This document shows positions 42,260 to 51,511 of a stretch of 64,000 bases of DNA, piece after piece. A program made the translations under genes and the position numbers. Position 1 is the stretch's first letter, and every line of letters starts with the position of its first letter. The notes under the pieces are model-generated. The model was not told where the DNA came from. It saw only the letters and a list, made by a program, of their open reading frames with translations, and searched no databases. Source of the DNA: Bordetella genomosp. 4 (lineage in GTDB: Bacteria; Pseudomonadota; Gammaproteobacteria; Burkholderiales; Burkholderiaceae_B); the NCBI RefSeq assembly GCF_002261185.1, contig NZ_NEVQ01000012.1:186001-250000 (forward strand), written 5' to 3'.

Positions 42260-43363
42260 ATGAAGATAAAGGCGGGAATGCAGTGGACGCTAGGGGTAGC
42301 GTTGGCTGCGGCTGCTGCGTCCGGTGCATGGGCGCAGGACAAAGTCGTCAACGTTTACAACTGGGCGGAATACACGGCCCCGGACACGATTCCCGGTTTC
42401 GAGCGCGAGACCGGCATCAAGGTCCGTTACGATGTCTACGACAACAACGACACGCTGCAAGCCAAGCTGCTGACCGGCAAATCGGGCTACGACGTGGTCG
42501 TGCCGTCGACGCATTACGCCTCGCGCCAGATCCAGGGCGGCTTGTATCAAAAGCTGGACAAGTCCAAGATCCCCAACTGGTCGAATCTGGATCCCGACAT
42601 CATGGCGCTCGTCGCTACGATCGATCCGGGTAACGAGCATGTGATTCCCTGGGGATACGGCACCAACGGCCTCGGTTACAACGTCACCAAGGTCAAGCAG
42701 ATCATGGGCGAGAACGCCGATCTGGCGAACTGGGACATGTTGTTCAAGCCCGAAAACGCCGCCAAGCTGAAGGAATGCGGTATTTCCATGCTGGATGAGG
42801 CGGCGCAGGTGTTTCCTGCCGTGCTCAAGTATCTGGGCAAAGATCCCAACAGCGAAAACGCCGACGATTACAAGGCCGCACTGGATCTGTTGAAGCAAAT
42901 CCGGCCCTATATTCGCCAATTCAGTTCCTCGGGCTATATTGACGAGCTCGCGGTGGGCGATCTGTGCATGGTGTATGGCTTTTCGGGAGACGTGATGATC
43001 TCTCGCAAGCGTGCACAAGACGCCAAGAAACCCTACGAAATCAACTATTTCATCCCCAAGGGCGGTGCGCCCGCGTGGTTTGATGTGATGGCGATTCCGA
43101 AAGACGCTCCCCACGTGGATGAGGCTCATGCCTTCATCAACTATATCGAGACGCCCAAGGTGCATGCGGCCATCACCAATACCATGTTCTATCCCAACGC
43201 CAACAAGGCCGCGCGGGAATTCGTGGTCAAGGATGTGGCTGATAATCCGATGATTTACCCGCCGCCAGACGTTGCCAAGACACTGTACGTGATCAAGGCC
43301 CAGCCGATGAATATCCAGCGCCTGCAGACTCGCATGTGGGCGGAACTCAAGTCCGGACGATAG
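42260..43363 (+). CDS. potF: Polyamine ABC transporter substrate-binding protein (PotF type)
   Basis: A 367-residue periplasmic receptor of the PotD/PotF family. Residues ~1-25 form a signal peptide ending at AWAQ. Ligand-site segments are VVNVYNWAEYTAPDTIPGFERE, LTGKSGYDVVVPSTHY, and PWGYGTNGLGYN; the Trp and Asp/Glu positions that grip the polyamine amino groups fit PotF, which prefers putrescine. ATG at 42260 with AAGGGG eight bases upstream was chosen; a start seven codons earlier has no ribosome site. First of potF-potG-potH-potI, which are closely packed. Confidence 0.92.
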   Translation: MKIKAGMQWTLGVALAAAAASGAWAQDKVVNVYNWAEYTAPDTIPGFERETGIKVRYDVYDNNDTLQAKLLTGKSGYDVVVPSTHYASRQIQGGLYQKLDKSKIPNWSNLDPDIMALVATIDPGNEHVIPWGYGTNGLGYNVTKVKQIMGENADLANWDMLFKPENAAKLKECGISMLDEAAQVFPAVLKYLGKDPNSENADDYKAALDLLKQIRPYIRQFSSSGYIDELAVGDLCMVYGFSGDVMISRKRAQDAKKPYEINYFIPKGGAPAWFDVMAIPKDAPHVDEAHAFINYIETPKVHAAITNTMFYPNANKAAREFVVKDVADNPMIYPPPDVAKTLYVIKAQPMNIQRLQTRMWAELKSGR

Positions 43364-43368
43364 CGATC

Positions 43369-44496
43369 ATGAGTGAAAGCCGTTACACGGCACAACATTC
43401 GGCAGACCCTGACGAGTTCGTCAAGGTCTCCGAATTGGTCAAGATTTTTGGCGACGTGGTCGCCGTGCGTTCGGTCAATCTGGCGGTCAAGCGCAATGAG
43501 ATTTTCGCCTTGCTGGGCAGCTCCGGCTGCGGCAAGTCGACCTTGTTGCGCATGCTGGCGGGCTTTGAGGAAGCGACCTCCGGCCAGATCATGCTGGATG
43601 GCGAGGACATCACCAGTGTGCCGCCGTATCGGCGGCCGGTGAACATGATGTTCCAGTCGTATGCGTTGTTTCCTCATATGACGGTCGAGGCCAATGTGGC
43701 TTTTGGCCTGAAACAAGAGGGCGTGGACCGCGCGGAAATTCATGATCGCGTGTTCGAGGCGCTGAATCTGGTGCAGATGGCCGGCTATTCGCGCCGCAAG
43801 CCGCATCAGTTGTCAGGCGGGCAACAGCAACGTGTCGCGCTGGCGCGCAGTCTGGTCAAGCGGCCGAAACTCTTGCTGCTGGACGAGCCCATGTCCGCGC
43901 TGGATAAGCAGATCCGGCAAAAGACGCAGATCGAGCTGGTAAAGATCCTGGAGCAGGTCGGTGTGACCTGCATCATGGTGACGCACGACCAGGAAGAAGC
44001 CATGACCATGGCGCATCGCCTGGCGGTCATGACCGAGGGTCAGATCGTGCAATGCGGCACGCCGCAGGATGTTTACGCGTTTCCGAATTCGCGCTTTGTG
44101 GCGGGCTTTATCGGCTCAACCAATTTGCTGACCGGCACGATCGTGGTGGATGAGCCCGATCACGTCGCGATCGAGTGTGCGGAGCTGACGCGCCCGCTCT
44201 ATGTCAGCCATGGGGTGAGCGAACCGCTGGGCATGGAGGTTCACGTGTCGATCCGGCCGGAGCGGCTGGTGGTCTCGCGGACTCAGCCCGAGGGCGACTA
44301 TAACTGGGCTCACGGCATGGTCAGCCATATGGCCTGGATGGGCAGCTATGCGCTGTACCAGATACGTCTGGACTCGGGCAAAGTTGTCGAGGCGAGCGTG
44401 CCCAGTCTGCAATTGGCCCAGATCGATGCGCCCGGTATTGACGAGGAGATCTACGTCAGTTGGAGCGCCGACAGCGCGACGGTGCTGGCATCATGA
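43369..44496 (+). CDS. potG: Polyamine ABC transporter ATP-binding protein (PotG type)
   Basis: A 375-residue ATPase. The nucleotide-binding domain (residues ~15-255) has Walker A GSSGCGKST, Q-loop FQSYALFPHMTV, signature LSGGQQQRVALARSLVKRPKLLLLDEPMSALD and the switch His in VTHDQEEAM. The C-terminal TOBE-type domain (HVSIRPERLVV, residues ~260-375) is the PotA/PotG regulatory part. It starts five bases after potF and its stop overlaps the potH ATG (ATGA), so the four genes form one operon. Confidence 0.95.
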   Translation: MSESRYTAQHSADPDEFVKVSELVKIFGDVVAVRSVNLAVKRNEIFALLGSSGCGKSTLLRMLAGFEEATSGQIMLDGEDITSVPPYRRPVNMMFQSYALFPHMTVEANVAFGLKQEGVDRAEIHDRVFEALNLVQMAGYSRRKPHQLSGGQQQRVALARSLVKRPKLLLLDEPMSALDKQIRQKTQIELVKILEQVGVTCIMVTHDQEEAMTMAHRLAVMTEGQIVQCGTPQDVYAFPNSRFVAGFIGSTNLLTGTIVVDEPDHVAIECAELTRPLYVSHGVSEPLGMEVHVSIRPERLVVSRTQPEGDYNWAHGMVSHMAWMGSYALYQIRLDSGKVVEASVPSLQLAQIDAPGIDEEIYVSWSADSATVLAS

Positions 44497-45413
44497 AACT
44501 GCCCGCACTACGCGATTTGATGCCCTCAGGACGCACGCTGGCGATTGTGCCGCCGTATCTCTGGCTGGCGCTGTTTCTGCTGGTGCCGTTTTTTCTGGTG
44601 CTCAAGATCAGCTTTGCCGAGCTGCAGTTCGGCATTCCGCCATACACGGCGCTGACTGAGTTCAAAGACGAGGCGGTGCAGTTCAGTCTGCATCTGGCAG
44701 GCTATATCCGGTTATTCACCGACAGCCTGTATCTGGACACGTATCTGAGTTCGCTGAAGATGGCGGCGATCACGACCGTGTGCTGCGTGTTGATCGGCTA
44801 TCCGATGGCGTATTACATCGCGCGCTCGTCGCCCTCGATACGCAATCTTTTGCTGTTGGGCGTGATTCTGCCGTTCTGGACTTCGCTGTTGTTGCGGGTC
44901 TATGCCTGGGTCGGGATTCTGCGTAATGACGGCTTGCTGAATAAATTCCTGATGAGTATCGGGCTGATTTCCAGTCCTCTGGAAATCTATCGCACCGATC
45001 TGGCGGTATACATAGGCCTGGTCTACGCGTATTTGCCTTTCTTTATCCTGCCTTTGTATGCCAATCTGGTGAAGATGGATTTGCGCTTGCTGGAGGCTGC
45101 CTACGATCTGGGCGCGCGCCCGTGGCAGGCCTTCTGGCGCATTACGGTGCCGCTGTCGCGTCCGGGCGTGATCGCTGGCGCCATGCTGGTGTTCATTCCA
45201 TCGGTGGGGGAATACGTCATTCCGGAGATGCTGGGTGGCGCCGATACCCTGATGATGGGGCGCGTGATGTGGAACGAGTTCTTCAATAATGCAGACTGGC
45301 CGATGGCATCCGCGGTGACTTGCATCATGGTGCTGCTATTGCTCGTGCCGCTGGCTTTGTTCCAGTACAGCCAGGTGCGTCAACAAGACATGGCAACGCG
45401 GGGGCAGGCATGA
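44493..45413 (+). CDS. potH: Polyamine ABC transporter permease (PotH type)
   Basis: A 306-residue permease with six membrane segments. The cytoplasmic coupling loop EAAYDLGARPWQAFWRITVPLSRPGV is the EAA motif that contacts the PotG ATPase. GEYVIPEMLGGADTLMMGRVMWNEFFNNADWP is the conserved PotH/PotB ending. The ATG at 44493 overlaps the stop of potG, and its own stop overlaps the start of potI. Confidence 0.95.
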   Translation: MKLPALRDLMPSGRTLAIVPPYLWLALFLLVPFFLVLKISFAELQFGIPPYTALTEFKDEAVQFSLHLAGYIRLFTDSLYLDTYLSSLKMAAITTVCCVLIGYPMAYYIARSSPSIRNLLLLGVILPFWTSLLLRVYAWVGILRNDGLLNKFLMSIGLISSPLEIYRTDLAVYIGLVYAYLPFFILPLYANLVKMDLRLLEAAYDLGARPWQAFWRITVPLSRPGVIAGAMLVFIPSVGEYVIPEMLGGADTLMMGRVMWNEFFNNADWPMASAVTCIMVLLLLVPLALFQYSQVRQQDMATRGQA

Positions 45414-46219
45414 AGGGGCCCAACAAAACCGCGCGCGGCTTGGCACTGGGACTGGGCTACTTCTTTTTGTATGTGCCCATTCTCAGCTTGATGGTGTTTT
45501 CGTTCAACGATTCGCCATTGGTCACATCATGGAGCGGCTTTTCGTTCCGCTGGTATCACGCGTTGTTCAACGATAGTGCGTTGTTGAGCGCGGCGTGGCT
45601 GTCGTTCAAGATCGCGGCGTTGACGGCCACGGCGGCAGTCATCATCGGCACCTGGGCCGGCTACGTGCTCGGGCGCATGGGGCGGTTTCGCGGTTTTACC
45701 CTGTATCTGGGGATGCTCAGCGCGCCTCTGGTGATTCCCGAGGTGGTGCTGGGTATTTCGCTGCTGTTGATGTTTGTGGAAATGCGAGGCCTGCTGGGCT
45801 GGCCTGCGGAAAACGGCACCTTTACCATCTGGGTGGGCCATGTCACGTTATGCGTAGCGTATGTGGCGGTGGTGCTTCAGGCGCGGATCCGCGACCTGGA
45901 TCGCTCGCTCGAAGAGGCCGCGCTGGATCTGGGGGCGACGCCGTTGACGGTGTTTTTCCGGATTACGCTGCCGTTGATTGCGCCGGCATTGATAGCGGCC
46001 TGGTTGCTGTCGTTTACCCTCTCGCTGGATGACGTCGTGTTGGCGTCGTTTCTGTCGGGACCGGGTTCGACGACCCTGCCTATGGAAGTCTTTTCTCGCG
46101 TACGGTTGGGGCTAAAGCCCGAAGTCAACGCGCTGGCCACTCTGTTTATCCTGGCAGTGGGCATCTGCGTGATCGTGCTCAATCGTCTGCAACAGCGTAA
46201 GGAATCCGATTCAAAATGA
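45410..46219 (+). CDS. potI: Polyamine ABC transporter permease (PotI type)
   Basis: A 269-residue permease with six membrane segments, partner of PotH. YVPILSLMVFSFNDSPLVTSWSGFSFRWY near the N-terminus and the EAA loop EEAALDLGATPLTVFFRITLPLIAPAL are typical of PotC/PotI. DDVVLASFLSGPGSTTLPMEVFSRVRLGLKPEVNALATLF is the conserved C-terminal third. Start at 45410 overlaps the potH stop by four bases; its stop overlaps the start of the Spx-like gene in the same way. Confidence 0.95.
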   Translation: MKGPNKTARGLALGLGYFFLYVPILSLMVFSFNDSPLVTSWSGFSFRWYHALFNDSALLSAAWLSFKIAALTATAAVIIGTWAGYVLGRMGRFRGFTLYLGMLSAPLVIPEVVLGISLLLMFVEMRGLLGWPAENGTFTIWVGHVTLCVAYVAVVLQARIRDLDRSLEEAALDLGATPLTVFFRITLPLIAPALIAAWLLSFTLSLDDVVLASFLSGPGSTTLPMEVFSRVRLGLKPEVNALATLFILAVGICVIVLNRLQQRKESDSK

Positions 46220-46575
46220 AGCAACAGACAACGCTATACGGCCTGAACAAATGCAGCACTTGCGTCAAGGCACGCGATTGGTTGTCCGCGCATGGTGTGG
46301 CGCACGAGTTCGTCGATTATCGCGATCATCCCGTGCCGGCCGCTACACTGAAAGCCTGGGCAGGCAAGGTCGGCGGCTGGGAAAAGCTGGTCAACCGAAC
46401 CTCGATGACCTGGCGCGCCCTGTCTGACGAGCGCAAGGCCGCGCAGACCGATGCCGAATGGACGAAGCTGATCGCCGAGTATCCGGCCCTGGTGCGCCGT
46501 CCCGTGACGGTGACTGCCGATGGCGAAGTCACCGTCGGGTTCTCGGAAAAGCGCTACGGCGAGCGCTTTGCCTGA
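46216..46575 (+). CDS. ArsC/Spx family protein (YffB-like)
   Basis: A 119-residue thioredoxin-fold protein of the ArsC/Spx/YffB group. The N-terminus MKQQTTLYGLNKCSTCVKARDWL carries a CxxC-like pair (Cys-Ser-Thr-Cys) where ArsC has its catalytic Cys, and the rest has the Arg and Pro positions (VRRPVTV) of the family's C-terminal half. YffB proteins are glutathione-dependent thiol reductases or have unknown roles; arsenate reductase activity is unlikely without an ars neighbourhood. The ATGA overlap with potI couples it to the transporter operon, but a functional link is not obvious. Confidence 0.85.
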   Translation: MKQQTTLYGLNKCSTCVKARDWLSAHGVAHEFVDYRDHPVPAATLKAWAGKVGGWEKLVNRTSMTWRALSDERKAAQTDAEWTKLIAEYPALVRRPVTVTADGEVTVGFSEKRYGERFA

Positions 46576-46577
46576 CG

Positions 46578-47273
46578 ATGGCAAAAGGTCCCGGGCCGGC
46601 GCTGCCCGACGATTTTTTTGATCGCGACGCCAGCCAGCTGGCACGCGAACTGCTGGGCAAAGTCATCAGGCGGCGCCTGAATGGTTTGTGGCTGTCGGCG
46701 CGCATCATCGAGACTGAGGCGTATTACCTGACTGAAAAAGGCAGCCATGCCTCGCTGGGCTATACGCACAAGCGCCGCGCGTTGTTCATGGATGGCGGCA
46801 CGGTATATATGTACTACGCCCGTGGCGGCGACTCGTTGAATTTCAGTGCCGGCGGGCCAGGCAATGCGGTGCTGATCAAGTCGGCGTATCCGTGGTCCGA
46901 TGTCGTATCCGGACCCGAGTCGCTGGCGCAGATGCAGGCGCTGAATCCCGATGCCAAAGGACAGCCTCGGCCGCCAGGGCGTCTGTGCGCGGGGCAAACC
47001 TTGCTATGCCGCGCGCTGGGCCTGAAAGTCCCCGAATGGGATGCGCAGCGTTTTGATCCCGAGACCTTTTTTGTGGAAGACATCGGCCAATCGCCTGATC
47101 GTCTGATCAGTACGGCTCGTCTGGGCATTCCTGCGGGGCGGGACGAGCATTTGCGTTATCGCTATGTCGACCCGGTGTATGCGGCATTCTGCACGCGCAA
47201 TCCATTGCGCCGCGGGCAGGTGCCGCATCGTGATTACGACTGGATGGATCGTTACGGCGTGATCGTGCCCTGA
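46578..47273 (+). CDS. DNA-3-methyladenine glycosylase (AAG/Mpg type)
   Basis: A 231-residue base-excision repair enzyme that removes alkylated purines by flipping them into a pocket. The catalytic Glu is in RIIETEAYYLTEKGSHASLGYTHKRRALFMDGG, and VYMYYARGGDSLNFSA gives the rest of the active site. This is the eukaryote-like AAG fold, found in a number of bacteria, and not the AlkA or TagA type. The ATG at 46578 is two bases after the Spx-like stop; the longer frame overlaps that gene. Its 3' end overlaps the convergent yrbL gene by 22 bases. Confidence 0.93.
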   Translation: MAKGPGPALPDDFFDRDASQLARELLGKVIRRRLNGLWLSARIIETEAYYLTEKGSHASLGYTHKRRALFMDGGTVYMYYARGGDSLNFSAGGPGNAVLIKSAYPWSDVVSGPESLAQMQALNPDAKGQPRPPGRLCAGQTLLCRALGLKVPEWDAQRFDPETFFVEDIGQSPDRLISTARLGIPAGRDEHLRYRYVDPVYAAFCTRNPLRRGQVPHRDYDWMDRYGVIVP

Positions 47274-48037
47274 GCGGCGGCTTGGCTTTCGTCGTACTGG
47301 CGTTGAATGCGGGCCCGCCATTCGGTGTATTTGCGGCGCATGCGCATCTTGTTCAACCGCTTGCTCCAGGCATACAGCGGGATCAACGGCAACACGCCGA
47401 ATCCATCGATCAGATACATGCCTTTTTTGCCGTCGGCATTGTTGCCCAGGGCAATGTTTTTGGCAGAGAGGTCGCTGATGACGATATGCGCATCAATCAG
47501 GTCGTCGAAAAAGGCGTCCAGTTGATCGCTCAGGGCGGGTGAGATCCCCTCGCGGGCAATGATGTTGGCCAGCGTCGGAGCCAGGAGGCCGTTGTCGTCG
47601 CTGATTTTTTCTACCAACTGGCCGAGTCCCAATGTGGTTTGCGCCAGGCCGACCACGCGTGACATGGGGACATTCCACACTCCCGACGGAACAGTCGTCG
47701 TGGTGACGTATTCCGATAGTTCGTTCAGATAGACCCGATAGGCGCTCTCGCGCTGGAACTGCTTGTAGAAACGCTTGAGCGGCTTGCGTTCCAGGTAGGC
47801 CGCGTAGGCATCCATGTTGATGACTTTGATCAGCAACGAGGGCTCATGCGGATGCTGAAAAACATAGCGGTCTGCGCCTCTGGCCAGTACCTGTGCGTGA
47901 GTCAGGTCCAGGGGGCCGAACACGGCGGTAAAGCTGCTCGAGCGTATACAGGAGGTGTCTGCGGCGACAGAGGCGGGCAGGAGATCGGGCTGTCTGGCGC
48001 CGTTTAGGACATCCAGGGTAGAAAAATTTTGTTGCAC
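47252..48037 (-). CDS. YrbL family protein (PhoP-regulated kinase-like)
   Basis: A 261-residue protein of the YrbL group, a kinase-like family first described as PhoP/PhoQ-regulated in enterics. The kinase-like features are VLARGADRYVFQHPHEPSLLIKV, with the ATP-site Lys, and VISDLSAKNIALGN, in place of the usual HxDxxxxN catalytic loop; LYLIDGFG-like MYLIDGFGVLPLIPL follows. The first ~45 residues are unlike the enteric proteins. Function unknown beyond this; it may phosphorylate a small molecule or sugar. It overlaps the convergent glycosylase gene by 22 bases. Confidence 0.8.
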   Translation of the reverse strand: MQQNFSTLDVLNGARQPDLLPASVAADTSCIRSSSFTAVFGPLDLTHAQVLARGADRYVFQHPHEPSLLIKVINMDAYAAYLERKPLKRFYKQFQRESAYRVYLNELSEYVTTTTVPSGVWNVPMSRVVGLAQTTLGLGQLVEKISDDNGLLAPTLANIIAREGISPALSDQLDAFFDDLIDAHIVISDLSAKNIALGNNADGKKGMYLIDGFGVLPLIPLYAWSKRLNKMRMRRKYTEWRARIQRQYDESQAAAQGTITP

Positions 48038-48247
48038 AACGATGTTGGCGAATGTTCTTTATGTTTCAGGATTGTCGAAGTTAAGCGGAGATTGTGCAAC
48101 CTGGGCTTGCGCCAGGGTCGATGGCCTGGCTCGGGCAAGAGTGAGACAGCGTAGAGGAGGCTGCGTGTACAGGGCAGCTTCGTCCTGGATTTGTCGTCTG
48201 AGATAGTGTTGTTCCCAGCCTACAATAGCGCTTTCGGGAGATTGCCC

Positions 48248-49591
48248 TTGATCGATGCTTTTCCGTGGGCGCAAGCCTTGCCTTGGATGATCGTGGTGGC
48301 CACTGTAGCCGCCGTTGTGAGTCTTTTGATTCTAGTGCGCCTCTGGTTACGATCACCTGAAGACTCGCACATCGAGACACTGATGGACGGACTGGATCGT
48401 CTGGAGCGTGCGTTGCGTGCGGATCTGGACGACAGCCAGCGGGGACTGCGGGCGGAGTTTGCCGAATCAACTCGTGGTTTGCGTACGGAACTGGCGCAAG
48501 GCCAGGAATCACTGCGTACCGCCTTGTCGCGCGACGCGCAGGCTGCGCGTGCAGAATATGCGGAGTCCCTGGCGCGATTTTCGGCTCAATTCAGCGAAAG
48601 GCTGGAGGGCCTGGTGGCCTTGAATGACCGACGCATGCAGGATGTGCGTCAGACGGTAGACCAACGCTTGCAAGCCTTGCAGGCAGACAATGGGGCGCGG
48701 CTCGATGAGATGCGCCGGACCGTCGATGAAAAACTGCATGCCACGCTGGAACAGCGGCTGGGCGAGTCGTTCAAGCTCGTGTCGGATCGATTGGATGCGG
48801 TGCACAAGGGGCTGGGCGAAATGCAGTCGTTGGCCGCCGGCGTGGGCGACCTGAAACGCGTGTTGACCAACGTGAAATCGCGCGGCACATGGGGCGAGGT
48901 GCAGCTGGCCCGCTTGATTCAGGACGTCATGACGCCCGATCAATACGCCAGCAACGTCAAAACGGTGCCGGGCAGTGATGCTGTTGTCGAGTTCGCCATC
49001 AGGTTGCCAGGGCGAGCTGCAGGGGACGAACCGGTGTGGCTGCCGATCGATGCCAAATTCCCCAAAGAAGAATACGAGCGCTTGATGGACGCTTACGACG
49101 CCGTGGATTCCGAAGGTGAACGGGCAGCCGGGGCGGCCCTGGCTCGAGCCGTGGAGTTGCAGGCACGCCAGATCGCTGCGAAATATGTGGCGCCACCGCA
49201 TACGACTGATTTTGCGATCATGTTTTTGCCGACAGAAGGCTTGTATGCCGAGGTTCTGCGCCGGCCCGGCTTGTTGGATAAATTGCAGAGTTTGCGTGTG
49301 AACGTAGCGGGGCCGAGCAACTTGGCCGCGCTGCTCAATAGCCTGCAAATGGGATTCCGCACGCTGGCGATCGAACAGCGCTCCTCCGAAGTCTGGCAGG
49401 TACTGCGTGCAGTGAAAACTGAGTTCGCGAAGTTCGGCGAGTCCTTGGCAAGCGTGAAAAAAACCTTGGATACCGCCAGCAGCAAGCTCGGGCAGACGGA
49501 AGTGCGTACCCGGGCCATGCTGCGCAACCTGAAGACCGTCGAGGCTTTGCCGGACGAGGATGCGCAGCGGGTGTTGGGTGATGAGGGGTGA
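48248..49591 (+). CDS. rmuC: DNA recombination protein RmuC
   Basis: RmuC is a membrane-anchored, coiled-coil protein with a nuclease-like fold that limits recombination at inverted repeats in E. coli. The ~447-residue chain begins with one hydrophobic segment (MIVVATVAAVVSLLILVRLW), then ~160 residues of heptad coiled coil, then the conserved domain with GVGDLKRVLTNVKSRGTWGEVQL, VEFAIRLPG, LPIDAKFP and FLPTEGLYAEVLRRPGL. A TTG at 48248 with GGGAG seven bases upstream is the best start; the ATG at 48287 would cut off the first 13 residues and is also possible. Given the palindromes in this window, its presence is of interest. Confidence 0.9.
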   Translation: MIDAFPWAQALPWMIVVATVAAVVSLLILVRLWLRSPEDSHIETLMDGLDRLERALRADLDDSQRGLRAEFAESTRGLRTELAQGQESLRTALSRDAQAARAEYAESLARFSAQFSERLEGLVALNDRRMQDVRQTVDQRLQALQADNGARLDEMRRTVDEKLHATLEQRLGESFKLVSDRLDAVHKGLGEMQSLAAGVGDLKRVLTNVKSRGTWGEVQLARLIQDVMTPDQYASNVKTVPGSDAVVEFAIRLPGRAAGDEPVWLPIDAKFPKEEYERLMDAYDAVDSEGERAAGAALARAVELQARQIAAKYVAPPHTTDFAIMFLPTEGLYAEVLRRPGLLDKLQSLRVNVAGPSNLAALLNSLQMGFRTLAIEQRSSEVWQVLRAVKTEFAKFGESLASVKKTLDTASSKLGQTEVRTRAMLRNLKTVEALPDEDAQRVLGDEG

Positions 49592-49661
49592 GCCGATGGC
49601 CATTGGAGTATAAAAAGGAAAGTGATCGCTGCGATCGCGCCACATCGAGTCGGAGGCCGGT

Positions 49662-51416
49662 ATGTCGACGTTTCATACGCACGTTGTCCGCAATCAAGTA
49701 GCGCCGCTGCAGGATTATTCCTTGTACGACACAGATGTCGTGTTAAGGCAGGCGGTGCAGCGTGAAGGGGCTGCCGATTGGGACACTACGTTGCGCGAGC
49801 ACGGCGCGTGGCTGGGACGTGCCCACACATTAGAAGCGGGAGAGCTGGCGAACCGCTACTCGCCGCGTTGGGTGGGGTACGACCGCAACGGCCATCGCGT
49901 TGACCAGGTGGAATTCAATGTAGCCTGGCACGAGTTGATGTCGGGGATCGTGGCGCGAGGTTTGCATAGCCAGGCATGGCTGGCCTCAGCCACGCAGCCG
50001 GCGCATGCGCAAGTATCGACACGGTCCGGTCACCAAGTCGCGCGTGCCGCGGCCTACTTGATGCAGGGGCAGGTCGAGGCTGGTACGTTATGCCCTACGA
50101 CGATGACATTCGCGGCGGTGCCCTTGCTGCAGAGCGAGCCTGCCGGAGCGATCGATTTTGCTCAACAATGGCTGCCCGCAGTGTTCTCCCATGAGTACGA
50201 CCCGGCCGACGCGCCTATCTCGGCCAAGCGCGGCGCCTTGATCGGAATGGGGTTGACCGAAAAACAAGGGGGATCCGATCTACGCGCCATTACGACCCAG
50301 GCCGTGGCGCAGGACCGGGAAGGGCGCGGCCAGGTATATCGATTGACGGGACATAAATGGTTTCTTTCCGTGCCGCAAGCGGATGCGCATCTGGTGTTGG
50401 CAAATACGGATGCAGGGCCAGGGTGCTTTTTTGTTCCGCGCTGGATTCCCGACGGGCCCCGCAATGAAGTGCGTATCCGCCGTTTGAAAGACAAGCTCGG
50501 CAATCGCAGCAATGCGAGCGGCGAGGTGGAGTTCGAACAGGCCTGGGGCATGTTGATGGGCGAGCCGGGTCGCGGGCTGCCGTTGTTATTGCAGATGGCG
50601 GCGACAACGCGCCTGGATTGCGTGTTGGGCAGCGCGGCACTGTTGCGCCAGGCGGTGGTGCAGGCAGCGCATCATGCGCAATATCGACAGGTGTTTGGTC
50701 ATTCTCTGGCGGCGCAGCCCTTGATGCGTCAGGTGTTGGCGGACCTCGCTCTAGAAAGCGAGGCGGCAACGACCTGGGCGATGCGTTTGGCGCGCGCGGT
50801 CGATCAGCGTGACGACGAGAAGGCGGGGGTCTGCGCGCGGGCCTTGGTGCGAGTAGGGACTCCCGCTGCCAAACTCTGGGTGTGCAAGCGTGCAATCAAT
50901 GCGATCGCGGAATGTATGGAGATCTGGGGCGGCAATGGCTATATCGAGGACGGCCCTTTGGCGCGCCTATATCGCGAATCGCCGGTGAATTCGATCTGGG
51001 AAGGGTCGGGGAACATCATGGCGTTGGACGTATTGCGCGCGTTGCAGCGCGATGTCGACGGACTGGCGATGTTGCGAGCGGAATTGGATGTCGCGCGCGG
51101 TGCATGGCCGGCTTATGATCATGCTTTGGATGTATGGCTGATGCAGGTATCGGACCAGCTGCCCCAGGCCGCTACGGGGTCGGCGAAGGCGGCGGCGAAC
51201 GCCGTACAGGCGATCGATCCCGCTCAGGCGCGGCATGTGGCAGCGGGACTGGCGCGATTGTGGCAAGCAGCGTTGTTGATCCAGACTGCGCCTGCGGCGG
51301 TGGCGGACGCATTTGTAGCCAGCCGGCTCGTGCAGCCGGGCGGAATCATCGGCGAATTGCCTCCGGGACTGGATATAGACGCGATTTTGGCGCGGGCGTG
51401 GCCGGGTATCTGCTAA
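49662..51416 (+). CDS. Acyl-CoA dehydrogenase family protein, AidB-like
   Basis: A 584-residue flavoprotein. The length and the N-terminal segment FHTHVVRNQVAPLQDYSLYDTDVVLRQAV are those of AidB, the alkylation-inducible acyl-CoA-dehydrogenase relative that binds DNA, rather than of a normal ~390-residue acyl-CoA dehydrogenase. FAD-site segments are GMGLTEKQGGSDLR and the active-site region ending ECMEIWGGNGYIEDGPLARLYRESPVNSIWEGSGNIMALDV. AidB-like enzymes are often annotated as isovaleryl-CoA dehydrogenases; the C-terminal domain here supports AidB. Near the 3-methyladenine glycosylase gene, but with two genes between. Confidence 0.87.
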   Translation: MSTFHTHVVRNQVAPLQDYSLYDTDVVLRQAVQREGAADWDTTLREHGAWLGRAHTLEAGELANRYSPRWVGYDRNGHRVDQVEFNVAWHELMSGIVARGLHSQAWLASATQPAHAQVSTRSGHQVARAAAYLMQGQVEAGTLCPTTMTFAAVPLLQSEPAGAIDFAQQWLPAVFSHEYDPADAPISAKRGALIGMGLTEKQGGSDLRAITTQAVAQDREGRGQVYRLTGHKWFLSVPQADAHLVLANTDAGPGCFFVPRWIPDGPRNEVRIRRLKDKLGNRSNASGEVEFEQAWGMLMGEPGRGLPLLLQMAATTRLDCVLGSAALLRQAVVQAAHHAQYRQVFGHSLAAQPLMRQVLADLALESEAATTWAMRLARAVDQRDDEKAGVCARALVRVGTPAAKLWVCKRAINAIAECMEIWGGNGYIEDGPLARLYRESPVNSIWEGSGNIMALDVLRALQRDVDGLAMLRAELDVARGAWPAYDHALDVWLMQVSDQLPQAATGSAKAAANAVQAIDPAQARHVAAGLARLWQAALLIQTAPAAVADAFVASRLVQPGGIIGELPPGLDIDAILARAWPGIC

Positions 51417-51511
51417 ATTGCTGCGCTGGCATCCCAGGTTCGATATTGCTATCAAAAGTGGGATATCGGTTTTTTACTGACTTTTTGCGTGCTCCAGCAC
51501 GCTAGCGCACC

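Noticed and set aside
46216-46575. Arsenate reductase ArsC
   Set aside because: The Cys-Ser-Thr-Cys motif and length fit YffB/Spx-like proteins, and no arsenic genes are nearby.
48509-49645. Minus-strand open frame opposite rmuC
   Set aside because: Shadow of rmuC; His/Gln-rich low-information sequence with no family features.
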